A DNA stretch of 36,788 bases from Mesorhizobium metallidurans STM 2683 (lineage in GTDB: Bacteria; Pseudomonadota; Alphaproteobacteria; Rhizobiales; Rhizobiaceae), in the NCBI RefSeq assembly GCF_000350085.1, contig NZ_CAUM01000038.1, positions 1 to 36,788 on the forward strand, in the 5' to 3' direction. Of this stretch, positions 7,388 through 15,396 are shown one piece after another (the first letter of the stretch is position 1; each line of letters starts with the position of its first letter). A model generated the notes under the pieces. It was not told the origin of the DNA. It made no database searches and saw only the letters and a program-made list of their open reading frames with translations. The position numbers were made by a program, and so were the translations under genes.

Positions 7388-8658
7388 AGCAGCTTCTCCA
7401 GCAAACCCGCCGCCTTTTCCGGGCCGTTCTGCGATTGCATCTGCGCTGAGGTCTTGGCCAGCTTCGCCTTCATTGCGGGATCAATCAGGCAGGCTTCGAT
7501 CTTGGCGATCAGCTCGGCGTCGCTCCAGTCGTAGCGCGGCATGCCGAAGCCGTGGCCGGTTTCCTCGACTCTTGTGGCGTTGTCGTGGCCGTCCCAGACA
7601 TAGGGCATGATGATCGCCGGCTTGCCGAAATAGAGGCACTCGGTGAACGAGTTGTTGCCGCCATGGTGGATCACCGCATCGACCTGCGGGATGACCGAGG
7701 GCTGCGGGAACCAGCCCTCGACAATGACGTTACCGGGCACATCCGTATACTGGTCCTTGTAGCCGCCGACATTGACCAGCGCCCGGTAGCGCGTCCTGCC
7801 CAGCGTCGCGATGATGCGCTTCAACAGGTCGACGTCGCCGGCGCCGAGGCTGCCGAAGGACACGTAGAGCAGCGGCTCGTTATTGTTTTTGGCGAAGGTC
7901 GGCACCGTATAGGGCTTTTCCTGCCGCACGCAGCCTTCGAGATACTGGAATTTTGCCGGGTCGAGCGGCTGGCGGCGCTTGAATTTAGCCGCCTCGGGAT
8001 AGAGCAGCAAATTGAGATAGGGCGAGGCCTCGAAAAACTGGCCGATCGGATAGGGGGCTTCGTTGTTGGCGGTGAGGAACGCGTTGAAGTCGTCATGGAT
8101 CGGCTTGATCACCGCGTTGAAATGGTCGCGGTAGCGCTGATGCCCGGCATGGTCATTCTCGCCGCAGCCGGAGAGATGCGGCGGGATGTCCTCGTCCTCG
8201 ATCTCGTTTTCCGAGCAGGAGATGACGCGCACCCACGGCTTGCCGTACTGCTTGATCGCCGGAAACAGGATGACGTTGTCGACGCAGATGACATCGGGCT
8301 TGATGGCATCGAGAACGCGGGGCAGATCCTTCTGCGCCCACTTCGCGCTGTCGACGATCGCCGTCCAGCAATCCTTCACATAGTTGTCGACCTGGTCGTA
8401 GGGCGATTTGCGGAAGTTGGGGATGTGGCCGTTGATGAAGTCCTCCCAGAACTTGGCCATCTGTTCCGGCGGCATCGGCTCGGACAGGTTCACCGGATGC
8501 GCTTCGAAGCCATAGCCCTTGTAGACATCGACGAAACCGGGGTCCGACAGGAACACCGCCTTATGGCCGCGCGCCTCGACCGCCTGGGCGATGCCGACGG
8601 AATTGAGCGCCGGGCCAAAGGCGGCTTCCGGGAAAAACGCGATCGTCTTCTGCGCCAT
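7384..8658 (-). CDS. GT1-fold UDP-glycosyltransferase-like protein, copy A
   Basis: This 424-residue protein has the two-Rossmann layout of GT-B/GT1 enzymes. The C-terminal nucleotide-sugar site is plain: LLYVSFGSLG, then GWFPQPSV, HHGGNNSFTE, and PYVWDGHDNA with EETG. The N-terminus (IAFFPEAAFGPALNSVG) does not show the Gly-His motif that provides the catalytic base in most GT1 enzymes. A 427-residue paralog lies at 14109-15392, in the divergent arm. AAGGAG precedes the ATG at 8658. The context of importer, cupins and aldehyde dehydrogenase suggests that it acts on an imported amine or an intermediate. No acceptor can be named, and a non-catalytic or repurposed role is possible. Confidence 0.85.
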   Translation of the reverse strand: MAQKTIAFFPEAAFGPALNSVGIAQAVEARGHKAVFLSDPGFVDVYKGYGFEAHPVNLSEPMPPEQMAKFWEDFINGHIPNFRKSPYDQVDNYVKDCWTAIVDSAKWAQKDLPRVLDAIKPDVICVDNVILFPAIKQYGKPWVRVISCSENEIEDEDIPPHLSGCGENDHAGHQRYRDHFNAVIKPIHDDFNAFLTANNEAPYPIGQFFEASPYLNLLLYPEAAKFKRRQPLDPAKFQYLEGCVRQEKPYTVPTFAKNNNEPLLYVSFGSLGAGDVDLLKRIIATLGRTRYRALVNVGGYKDQYTDVPGNVIVEGWFPQPSVIPQVDAVIHHGGNNSFTECLYFGKPAIIMPYVWDGHDNATRVEETGHGFGMPRYDWSDAELIAKIEACLIDPAMKAKLAKTSAQMQSQNGPEKAAGLLEKLL

Positions 8659-8670
8659 CAGGCTTCTCCT

Positions 8671-9744
8671 TCAATCCTTGAAAATTCTGACGTCGGCGGC
8701 ATCCCAGCCGAGTTCGACAGTGTCGCCGGCCGACACCGGCCGGCGGTCGGCGGCATCGGCGGTAACGCGGACCAGGAACGGTTTTGGCGACAAGGGCGTT
8801 CGGACATGCAGTTGCAGGTCGAGCCCCTGATAGGCCAGGGCTTCGACCGTGCCGGAAATGCGGTTGGCGGCCTGAGCCTCTGGGAATAGCCGGACGCGCT
8901 CAGGCCGCACTGAAGCGACGGCTGCCGCACCGGGCGAGAGCGTTGCAGGAACCTTGCCCGTGATCCGCGCGCCATTGGCCGCCATCACGCCGCCGGCCAT
9001 GGCCTTGCCCGGCACGAAATTCATCACGCCGATGAAGTCGGCCACGAAACGATCCGCCGGATGCTCGTAGACGGCGTGCGGCGTGTCGCATTGCAGAAGT
9101 TTGCCGTCCTTCAGCACCGCCATGCGGTCGGCCATGACCAGCGATTCCTCCTGGTCGTGGGTGACGATGACGAAAGTGATGCCGACTTCATGCTGCAGGC
9201 GCTTCAGCTCCAGCTGCATGGCGCCGCGCAGTTTCTTGTCGAGCGCGCCGAGCGGTTCGTCGAGCAGCAGCAGACGGGGACGCTTGACCAGGGCGCGGGC
9301 AAGCGCGACGCGCTGTTTCTGGCCGCCCGACAATTGCTCCGGCTTGCGGTCGGCGAAGGGGACAAGCTCGGTGGTGGTCAGGATGGCATCGACGCGCGCA
9401 CGGATTTCGGCAGCCGGCAAATGTTCCATTTCGAGGCCATAGGAAACATTGGCCCTGACGGTCATATGCGGGAACAACGCGTAGGACTGGAACATCAGGT
9501 TGACCGGCCGCTTGTTGGGCGGGGTCCTGGCGATGTCGCGGCCGTCGAGCAGGATGCGTCCGTCATTGGGCGTCTCGAAGCCGGCCAGCATGCGCAGCAG
9601 CGTGGTCTTGCCGCAGCCCGAAGGTCCGAGCAGCGCGAAGAACTCGTTCTCGCGGATGTCGAGCGAGATGCCGTCGACCGCCGTTACCCGGCCGAAATTC
9701 TTCGACACATGATCGATTTGAAGCAGCGTGCGGGGTTCGCTCAT
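8671..9744 (-). CDS. ABC importer ATPase, polyamine (PotA) type, second system
   Basis: This 357-residue ATPase serves the second importer. Walker A GPSGCGKTT is near residues 40-48, LSGGQKQR and LLLDEPLGALD follow, then VTHDQEES. A C-terminal TOBE-type segment (SVRPERVRLFP) is typical of spermidine/putrescine ATPases. The start is the ATG at 9744, which overlaps the stop of the upstream permease by 4 nt. The glycosyltransferase-fold gene begins 12 nt after this stop, tying it to the transporter operon. Confidence 0.94.
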   Translation of the reverse strand: MSEPRTLLQIDHVSKNFGRVTAVDGISLDIRENEFFALLGPSGCGKTTLLRMLAGFETPNDGRILLDGRDIARTPPNKRPVNLMFQSYALFPHMTVRANVSYGLEMEHLPAAEIRARVDAILTTTELVPFADRKPEQLSGGQKQRVALARALVKRPRLLLLDEPLGALDKKLRGAMQLELKRLQHEVGITFVIVTHDQEESLVMADRMAVLKDGKLLQCDTPHAVYEHPADRFVADFIGVMNFVPGKAMAGGVMAANGARITGKVPATLSPGAAAVASVRPERVRLFPEAQAANRISGTVEALAYQGLDLQLHVRTPLSPKPFLVRVTADAADRRPVSAGDTVELGWDAADVRIFKD

Positions 9745-10532
9745 TGGCCGATGACCCCGCGGTTGAGCCGCTGCGACAGGGTCAGCGCGGTGATCGAGAC
9801 CGCCATGACGATGGTCGCCAATGCGTTGATCTCCGGCGTGATGCCGAAGCGGATCATCGCATAGATCTGCATCGGCAAGGTGGTCGAGGCGCGCCCGGCG
9901 CCGGCGGTGAAGAAGGCGATGATGAATTCGTCGACCGACAGCGTGAAGGCGAGCAGCGCGCCGGCGATCACCGCCGGCGCGATGACCGGCAAGGTTACCC
10001 GCCGGAAGGTGGTGAGCGCCGAAGCGCCGAGATCGGCGGAGGCCTCGACGATCGACCAGTCGAAGCTCTTCAGCCGGGCGCGCACCACCGAGCAGACGAA
10101 GGCGAGGTTGAAGACGACATGGGCGAGGATGATGGTGTGCAGCCCCATGGTGACATTGAGCATGGAGAAGAACGAGAGCAACGCGATGGCCAGCACGATG
10201 TCGGGAATGATCATCGGCGCGAAGATCAGCGCTTCCAACCCCTTGCCGTATTGCCTGCGCATCTCGATGCCAATCGCCAGCAGCGTACCGAGAAGCGTGG
10301 CGATCGCGGTCGAGACCAGCGCCACGATCAGCGTGTTGAGGGCAGCGGACAGGATCGCGGAATTGCCGGCGAGCGAGGCATACCATTTCAGCGAAAAGCC
10401 CGACCAGGCCGTCGGCAGCCCGCCTGCGTTGAAGGACAGTGCCACCAGCACGGCGATCGGGATATAGAGGAAGGCGAAGACGAGGATAAGAATCGTCCGC
10501 ATACCGAGGGAGCGGGCAAAGGACTGGGTCAT
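9741..10532 (-). CDS. ABC importer permease, PotC type, second system
   Basis: This is a 263-residue membrane subunit with about six transmembrane segments. The first is residues 12-34 (ILILVFAFLYIPIAVLV). The EAA loop is EASADLGASALTTFRRVTLP, and LSVDEFIIAFF follows, as in PotC relatives. It overlaps the ATPase gene by ATGA. A 12-bp perfect inverted repeat lies between it and the upstream PotB-type gene, so the two permeases are separated by 123 nt instead of overlapping as in the first system. Confidence 0.92.
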   Translation of the reverse strand: MTQSFARSLGMRTILILVFAFLYIPIAVLVALSFNAGGLPTAWSGFSLKWYASLAGNSAILSAALNTLIVALVSTAIATLLGTLLAIGIEMRRQYGKGLEALIFAPMIIPDIVLAIALLSFFSMLNVTMGLHTIILAHVVFNLAFVCSVVRARLKSFDWSIVEASADLGASALTTFRRVTLPVIAPAVIAGALLAFTLSVDEFIIAFFTAGAGRASTTLPMQIYAMIRFGITPEINALATIVMAVSITALTLSQRLNRGVIGQ

Positions 10533-10568
10533 CGCTGTGCCCCGATAGCTTGGAGCCAGGTATGCGGC

Positions 10569-10620
10569 CGGATGAGGGGCAGCGCCGAGCGTCGCAAAGG
10601 CCGGCGCCGCCCCTCATCCG
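10569..10620. repeat. Long inverted repeat between the two permease genes
   Basis: Perfect 12-bp arms CGGATGAGGGGC (10569-10580) and GCCCCTCATCCG (10609-10620) continue inward with five more pairs after one mismatch. A closely related CCGGATGAGGGGG sequence is found at about 11729-11741, so this is a dispersed repeat family rather than a gene-specific terminator. In the transcript it would form a strong hairpin between the two permease cistrons. Confidence 0.6.
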
Positions 10621-10655
10621 CCCCTGTGAACGAGGAGAAGGGAAGGAGCGCGCCC

Positions 10656-11531
10656 TCAGCCATCGGCGTCACCTCCGGCTTCAGCGGCGCGGCCGGCGGC
10701 GCGATCGGCAAGCAGCGCCTGCGCCATCAGCACCAGCAGCATGATGGCGATCAGCGCCATGGCGAGTGCTGCCCCGAACGGCCAGTCATTGGCGGTCAGG
10801 AACTGGTCGTAGACGAGGTTGCCGATCATCTGGAAACGGCCGCCGCCGAGCAGCGCCGGCGTGACGAAATTGCCGATCGACAGCACGAAGACGAAGACGG
10901 CGCCGGCGGCGATACCGGGCACGGTCAAGGGCAGGATGACCCGGCGAAACGTGGTTACGGCCGAGGCGCCGAGGTCGCGCGAGGCTTCGGCGAGTTCCGG
11001 ATTCAACCGCGACAGCGGCGCGTAGCAGGCAAGGATGACGAAGGGCAGATAATTGTACACCAGCCCGGCGATGACGGCACCTTCGGTGTAGAGCATCGAT
11101 GGCGGCTCGCCGGTGTAGCCGAACCAGCGCAAGAGCTGGGTGACCAGGCCCTCGCGGTTGAGCAGCACGATCCAGGCATAGGTGCGGATCAGGTAGTTGG
11201 ACCAGAAGGGCAGCACGGCAAAGAACAGCAACACCGGCTGCAGCCGGCGCGGTGCGGCGGCGATGGCATAGGCGGCGGCATAGCCGATGATGACCGCTAT
11301 GAGGGTTGCGGTGCCGGCGATGCGCGCCGAATTGAGGAAGATGCCGGCATAGAGCGGGTCGAAGACGAGCCCGAAATTCTCCAGCGTGAATGTGTATTCG
11401 ATGCCGCCATAGGTGCCGCGCCGGAAGAAGGCGAGCGCCAGCACCAGCGCGCATGGCACCACCATCAGGGCGGTGAGCCAAGCCAGCGCCGGCGCCAGCA
11501 GCAGGGAGGAGCGGGAGGGGGTGTATTTCAC
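10656..11531 (-). CDS. ABC importer permease, PotB type, second system
   Basis: This is a 291-residue membrane subunit. The N-terminal helix is near residues 9-33 (LLAPALAWLTALMVVPCAL). A FWSNYLIRTYAW segment typical of PotB proteins and the EAA loop EASRDLGASAVTTFRRVILP are visible. SIGNFVTPALLGGG follows, matching the TPALLGGG-type motif of this subfamily. The C-terminus ends in a small alanine/glycine-rich tail. It lies 326 nt downstream of the binding-protein gene, and that gap is filled by a run of palindromes. Confidence 0.92.
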   Translation of the reverse strand: MKYTPSRSSLLLAPALAWLTALMVVPCALVLALAFFRRGTYGGIEYTFTLENFGLVFDPLYAGIFLNSARIAGTATLIAVIIGYAAAYAIAAAPRRLQPVLLFFAVLPFWSNYLIRTYAWIVLLNREGLVTQLLRWFGYTGEPPSMLYTEGAVIAGLVYNYLPFVILACYAPLSRLNPELAEASRDLGASAVTTFRRVILPLTVPGIAAGAVFVFVLSIGNFVTPALLGGGRFQMIGNLVYDQFLTANDWPFGAALAMALIAIMLLVLMAQALLADRAAGRAAEAGGDADG

Positions 11532-11603
11532 GGAGTACCCACCTCTGGCCTGCCGGCTATATCAAGGATATCCAAATATGTTGGGGCAAGTACCCCCTCA
11601 CCC

Positions 11604-11800
11604 GGATTGCCAACCGAATTGCGAAGGGCAATTCGGGGCAATCCGACCTCTCCCCGAGGGGAGAGGAGGTCGCCGGCGTTGAAGCCAGCCTCTTCTCCCC
11701 AGCGGGGAGAAGGTGGCCGCGAAGCGACCGGATGAGGGGGCGCTGCGCCGGACATTGGCGAGCGGCTGCAAGCCAGGGAATCTCCCCCTGAGGGGGAGAT
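11604..11800. repeat. Array of four perfect palindromes in the 326-nt gap after the binding-protein gene
   Basis: The gap 11532-11857 holds no gene but four strong hairpins. (a) 11604-11644 is a nested hairpin: GGATTGCC/GGCAATCC outside and CCGAATTGC/GCAATTCGG inside. (b) 11647-11666 is CCTCTCCCC/GGGGAGAGG. (c) 11692-11712 is CTTCTCCCC/GGGGAGAAG. (d) 11780-11800 is ATCTCCCCC/GGGGGAGAT. Between (c) and (d) is a copy of the CCGGATGAGGGG motif also found at 10568. This looks like a mosaic of dispersed rhizobial intergenic elements. Its effect on expression of the downstream permeases is unknown. Confidence 0.65.
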
Positions 11801-11857
11801 GGCCGACAGGCCAGAGGGGGGCGTGAAGGAACGCAAGCTGACTTCCAGTAATCGATT

Positions 11858-12922
11858 TTACTGCGCGGCCTTGATCTCGCTGACGATCTTCGAATAGTCG
11901 CGCTGGGCGTCGCCGACGTCGCGCAGCTGCTCGAACTTGACGAGGTCGGCAACCGGCATCGCCATGTTGGGGAACTTGGCCAGGAAGTCGGCCGGAAGGC
12001 TCTCCATCGCCGGCTTGTTCGGCACCTTGTAGTCGATGTTCTGGGCTGCCCAGGCGTGGTTCTTGGCGTCGAGCATGAAGTTGATGAACTGGAAGGCGGC
12101 GTCCTTGTTGGCCGACGCCTTCATCACCACCATCGTGTCGACCCACAGGTCCGAGCCTTCCTTGGGGATGACGTATTTGATCTCGGGTTTCTCGGCGATG
12201 CCGTAATTGCACCAGCCGTCCCAGGCCTGCACCAGCAGCGCCTCGCCGGAGACCAGCTTCGAATAGAAGGTGGTGTCGTCATAGGCGAGCAAGGTCTTCT
12301 TGGCTGAGATCAGTAATTCCTTGACCTCGGCCATCTTGGCCGGATCGGTCTCGTTGACCGAAAAGCCCTTGTCGAGCTGCCCGGCGGCCAGCAGCCAGCG
12401 GTCCGTCGCCAGCATGGTGGTCTTGCCCTTGAGGTCGTCGGACGGGGCGAGCAAGTCGCTCCAGCTGGTCGGCGCCACCTTCAGCAGATCCGAGCGATAA
12501 CAGAGGCCCGTCGTGCCCCAGGTATAGGGCACCGAAAAGGCGTTGCCGACATCGTGCGGCAGCTTGGTCGCCTCGGGATAGAGGTTGGCGAGATTGGGCA
12601 CCTTGGCGTGGTCGATCGGCTCGGTCAGGCCGAGCTTGTTCAGCACCTCGGCGAAGGGCGAGGAGACGAAGACCACGTCATAGCCCTTGCCGCCGGAGGC
12701 GACGAGCTTGCCCATGATCTCTTCATTGGTGGCGTGGACGACGACCTCGCCGGAAACGCCGGTCGCGGTCTTGAAGGCGGCCATGGCATCGGGCGCCATG
12801 TAGCCGTCCCAGTTGGAAATCACGAGGTCGGCGGCGGAAACAGGCGCCGACAGCGCCAGGGCAAAGCCAAGCGCGATCGAGGACATCTTCAGCGAACGGT
12901 GCCGCGGTGTGGTGGCGGTCAT
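11858..12922 (-). CDS. Periplasmic solute-binding protein, PotD/PotF type, second system
   Basis: This 354-residue protein is the first gene of the minus-strand operon. A Sec-type signal peptide covers about residues 1-31 (basic start, then hydrophobic ALGFALALSAPVSA, cleavage before ADL). The mature protein opens with LVISNWDGYMAPD, typical of polyamine-binding proteins, and contains VPYTWGTTGLCYR and WDGWCNYG. ATG 12922 has GGGAG seven bases upstream; an in-frame start at 13030 would translate the promoter region. The divergent GntR gene likely controls it. The ligand is probably a polyamine-like cation, but this is inferred from family only. Confidence 0.9.
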   Translation of the reverse strand: MTATTPRHRSLKMSSIALGFALALSAPVSAADLVISNWDGYMAPDAMAAFKTATGVSGEVVVHATNEEIMGKLVASGGKGYDVVFVSSPFAEVLNKLGLTEPIDHAKVPNLANLYPEATKLPHDVGNAFSVPYTWGTTGLCYRSDLLKVAPTSWSDLLAPSDDLKGKTTMLATDRWLLAAGQLDKGFSVNETDPAKMAEVKELLISAKKTLLAYDDTTFYSKLVSGEALLVQAWDGWCNYGIAEKPEIKYVIPKEGSDLWVDTMVVMKASANKDAAFQFINFMLDAKNHAWAAQNIDYKVPNKPAMESLPADFLAKFPNMAMPVADLVKFEQLRDVGDAQRDYSKIVSEIKAAQ

Positions 12923-13030
12923 GACAGACTCCCATTCTGGTTGATCGTCGAATTTCATTCGTCGGACCAGCGCTTGCGACCATGCCGCCGCTTCGATCCT
13001 GTTCCCCGGTCTTTTTGTTGCCGATTGCAC

Positions 13031-13070
13031 TGACAGTACTATTGCAGAAAAAAGTACGTCAATCCATAAT
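13031..13070. promoter_or_regulatory. Overlapping divergent promoters under one inverted repeat
   Basis: For the minus-strand operon, TTGACG (complement of 13057-13062) and TACTGT (complement of 13033-13038) are separated by 18 nt. For the regulator on the plus strand, TTGCAG (13042-13047) and CATAAT (13065-13070) are separated by 17 nt. A near-perfect dyad TGACAGTAC (13031-13039) and GTACGTCA (13054-13061) touches the core elements of both. One regulator bound here could control both directions; the adjacent GntR/FCD protein is the obvious candidate. Confidence 0.5.
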
Positions 13071-13091
13071 TTAACGGACGCCGAAGGAATC

Positions 13092-13123
13092 TGGCCGATT
13101 GCGTTCGCAGCGGTGATCGGCCA
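13092..13123. promoter_or_regulatory. Inverted repeat in the regulator gene's leader
   Basis: TGGCCGAT (13092-13099) and ATCGGCCA (13116-13123) are perfect 8-bp arms with a 16-nt spacer, 35 nt before the regulator's ATG. It could be a second operator for autoregulation or an RNA hairpin. The rest of 12923-13158 shows no gene. Confidence 0.35.
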
Positions 13124-13158
13124 AACCGTATCGGAGACGTGCGTTCACGGGAATTGCC

Positions 13159-14097
13159 ATGCAAGCCGCCGCCAGACGACCGCGCACCAACCATCTCGAT
13201 CTCGCGCAGCGCATCCTCGATGTCGCCCGGCAGCGCGGCTTCGAAGCCGGCGCCCATCTGCCGGAGCAGCAGTTCGCGTCGCTTTGCAACGTCTCGCGAA
13301 CCCCGGTGCGGGCAGCACTGCGTCTGCTCAGCGAAAAAGGCGTGGTGCGCTGGGAAGCCGCCTCAGGCTATCGCCTGGCCATCGACCTCGCCGCGCAGGC
13401 GACCATGACCGCCGACCTGCCTGTTGCCGAGGAGGACGAACTCGCCGAAAAGATCCTGCGCGACCGGTCGGCGCGCCGGCTCGAACAGACGGTCACCGTC
13501 GGGGCGCTGATGCGGCGGTACAGTGCCGAGCGCAAGACGGTACTAAAATCCTTAAAGAAACTGACCGAGGAAAATCTGCTGGACCGCGCGCCGGGACAAT
13601 CCTGGCTATTCCGGCGAACACCGGACGATCCGGAGGCACAAGGCGAAAGCTACGAGTTCCGCCTGTTGCTGGAGCCCGCCGCCATTCAGACCCCGGGCTT
13701 TCGGCTGGACGGGACGCGGGCTGCAGCTTTGCGCCAGGGCATGGAAGCGCTGCTGGCGCTGCCCGATGCGGCCTTCGATACCAGGGAGTTCCAGCGGCTG
13801 GACATCGAGTTCCACTCGATGATCGCCGACGGTTGCGCCAACCGCTTCATCACCGATGCGTTGTCCGATCACCTCAGGCTGCGCCGGCTGCCGGGCGTCT
13901 ATGCCGGCGTCAACGTCTTTCGGCTGAAGCAATCGCTGCGCGAGCACCTCACCATACTCAACCATCTGGAGAGCCGCCAGTTCGAGGTTGCGGCGGACCT
14001 GCTTCGCGTGCATCTGCGCCTGTCGCGCAACCAGCGGCCGCAGGCGGCCAGTCGCGGGGCCCCTGCACTGTTCGGCATGATCAGCCGGCCGGATTGA
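13159..14097 (+). CDS. GntR-family regulator with FCD domain and an extra winged-helix-like segment
   Basis: This 312-residue DNA-binding protein is longer than the usual roughly 220-250 residues of FCD regulators. Residues 14-75 form the GntR winged helix (LPEQQFASLCNVSRTPVRAA is the HTH). Residues 94-153 (LAEKIL, TVGALMRRYSAERKTVLKSL, LTEENLLDRA) look like a second, non-canonical winged helix. Residues 165-292 form the all-helical FCD ligand domain, with metal-site candidates D215, H219, H263 and H285. It is divergent from the binding-protein operon and upstream of the glycosyltransferase/ligase/oxidase genes. It probably senses a pathway metabolite and controls both arms. Whether it represses or activates is not known. 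Confidence 0.88.
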   Translation: MQAAARRPRTNHLDLAQRILDVARQRGFEAGAHLPEQQFASLCNVSRTPVRAALRLLSEKGVVRWEAASGYRLAIDLAAQATMTADLPVAEEDELAEKILRDRSARRLEQTVTVGALMRRYSAERKTVLKSLKKLTEENLLDRAPGQSWLFRRTPDDPEAQGESYEFRLLLEPAAIQTPGFRLDGTRAAALRQGMEALLALPDAAFDTREFQRLDIEFHSMIADGCANRFITDALSDHLRLRRLPGVYAGVNVFRLKQSLREHLTILNHLESRQFEVAADLLRVHLRLSRNQRPQAASRGAPALFGMISRPD

Positions 14098-14108
14098 CGA
14101 GGATTGTT

Positions 14109-15392
14109 TTGACGCGCAAAGCCAGCCCGACCATCGCGCTGTTTCCGGAAGCGAGCTTTGGCGCGGCGCTCAATTGCGTCGGCATCGCGCAGGCGCTCCG
14201 CGCCCGCGGCGCCCGGCCTGTGTTCATCTGCCACGCCGGCTTTTCCGGCGTCTTTGCCGACTACGGTTTTCAGGAATACCAGCTGCAGACCGACGATCCG
14301 CTGAGCGACAGCGAACGCCAGAGCTATTGGCAGGCGTTCGTGCGCCGCCATCTGCCGCATTTCAGGCTGAGCCCGATCGACCAGCTCGAAACCTATGTCG
14401 CCCCGACCTGGCAGGCGATCGTCGACACCGCGGCCAATGCCGAGGCGCCGCTGCGCCAATTGCTGGCGCGGCTGAAGCCGGATGCGGTGGTGCTCGACAA
14501 TGTCATCATGTTTCCAGCCCTGGCTGCCGCCGGCTGTCCGTGGGTGCGCGTGGTCTCCTGCGCCGAGACCGAGCTTCCCGATGCCGAGGTGCCGCCTTAT
14601 TTGTCCGGCCTCGCTGCCGACGATCCGGGCCGCGCGACCTTCGAGGCGCGCTACCTGGCAGCGGTCGCGCCGGCGCACGACCGGTTCAACCGGCTTCGCA
14701 TAGAGGCCGGCCTCGCTCCGCTGCCCGATGGGCTGTTCCTGGAAGCCTCGCCCGACCTCAACCTGCTGTTGACCCCGTCGATCGTGCGCCGACAACGCGC
14801 CGAGCCGCTCGACGCCTCGCGCTTTGCCTATCTCGAAGGTTGCGTGCGCTCGGAAGGGCCGTTCGAGGTACCGGTCTTCCCGCGCAATGGCGGGCCGCTG
14901 GTCTATGTCAGCTTCGGCAGCCTTGGCGCCATGGATGTCGGGCTGATCGAACGCATGCTGACGGTGTTCGACAGGCTGCCGGCACGCTTCATAGTCAATG
15001 TCGGCGGCTTGCGCGACAGCTACCGGGCGGTGCCGGACAATGTCTATCTCGATGCCTGGTTCCCGCAGCCCTCGGTGGTGGCGAAATCCGACCTGTTCAT
15101 CCATCACGGCGGCAACAACAGCTTTTGCGAGGCGCTGCGTTTCGGGGTGCCGTCGCTGATCATGCCCTATTGCTGGGACGGGCACGACAATGCGCAACGC
15201 GCCGAGGAAACCGGCGTCGGCAATCATATCGGCCGTGACGGCTGGACCGAAGGTGTATTGGAGAAAGCCGTTCTCGGCCTGCTGGCCGATGATGCAATGC
15301 ACGCGCGCCTGAAGGAAAATGCAGCTGATATGGCGCTGAAACCCGGAACGGATGTGGCCGCCGAAGCGATACTCTCTCTGATACGGACATAA
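14109..15392 (+). CDS. GT1-fold UDP-glycosyltransferase-like protein, copy B
   Basis: This 427-residue paralog of the protein at 7384-8658 aligns along its full length by eye. Shared blocks are FPEA.FG.ALN.VGIAQA, DNVI.FPA, GCVR, YVSFGSLGA.DV, WFPQPSV, HHGGNNSF and DGHDNA..EETG. The nucleotide-sugar half is well preserved, while the N-terminal catalytic His motif of GT1 enzymes is absent here too. The TTG start at 14109 has GAGG six bases upstream; no ATG fits. It begins 11 nt after the regulator stop, and the ligase gene follows after 4 nt, so it is part of the same transcript. The acceptor is unknown. Confidence 0.85.
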   Translation: MTRKASPTIALFPEASFGAALNCVGIAQALRARGARPVFICHAGFSGVFADYGFQEYQLQTDDPLSDSERQSYWQAFVRRHLPHFRLSPIDQLETYVAPTWQAIVDTAANAEAPLRQLLARLKPDAVVLDNVIMFPALAAAGCPWVRVVSCAETELPDAEVPPYLSGLAADDPGRATFEARYLAAVAPAHDRFNRLRIEAGLAPLPDGLFLEASPDLNLLLTPSIVRRQRAEPLDASRFAYLEGCVRSEGPFEVPVFPRNGGPLVYVSFGSLGAMDVGLIERMLTVFDRLPARFIVNVGGLRDSYRAVPDNVYLDAWFPQPSVVAKSDLFIHHGGNNSFCEALRFGVPSLIMPYCWDGHDNAQRAEETGVGNHIGRDGWTEGVLEKAVLGLLADDAMHARLKENAADMALKPGTDVAAEAILSLIRT

Positions 15393-15396
15393 ACCA

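Noticed and set aside
9744..11735. 663-residue plus-strand open frame
   Set aside because: It is antisense to two permeases and has an extreme Arg/Asp/Gln/Gly composition, a shadow of membrane-protein codons.
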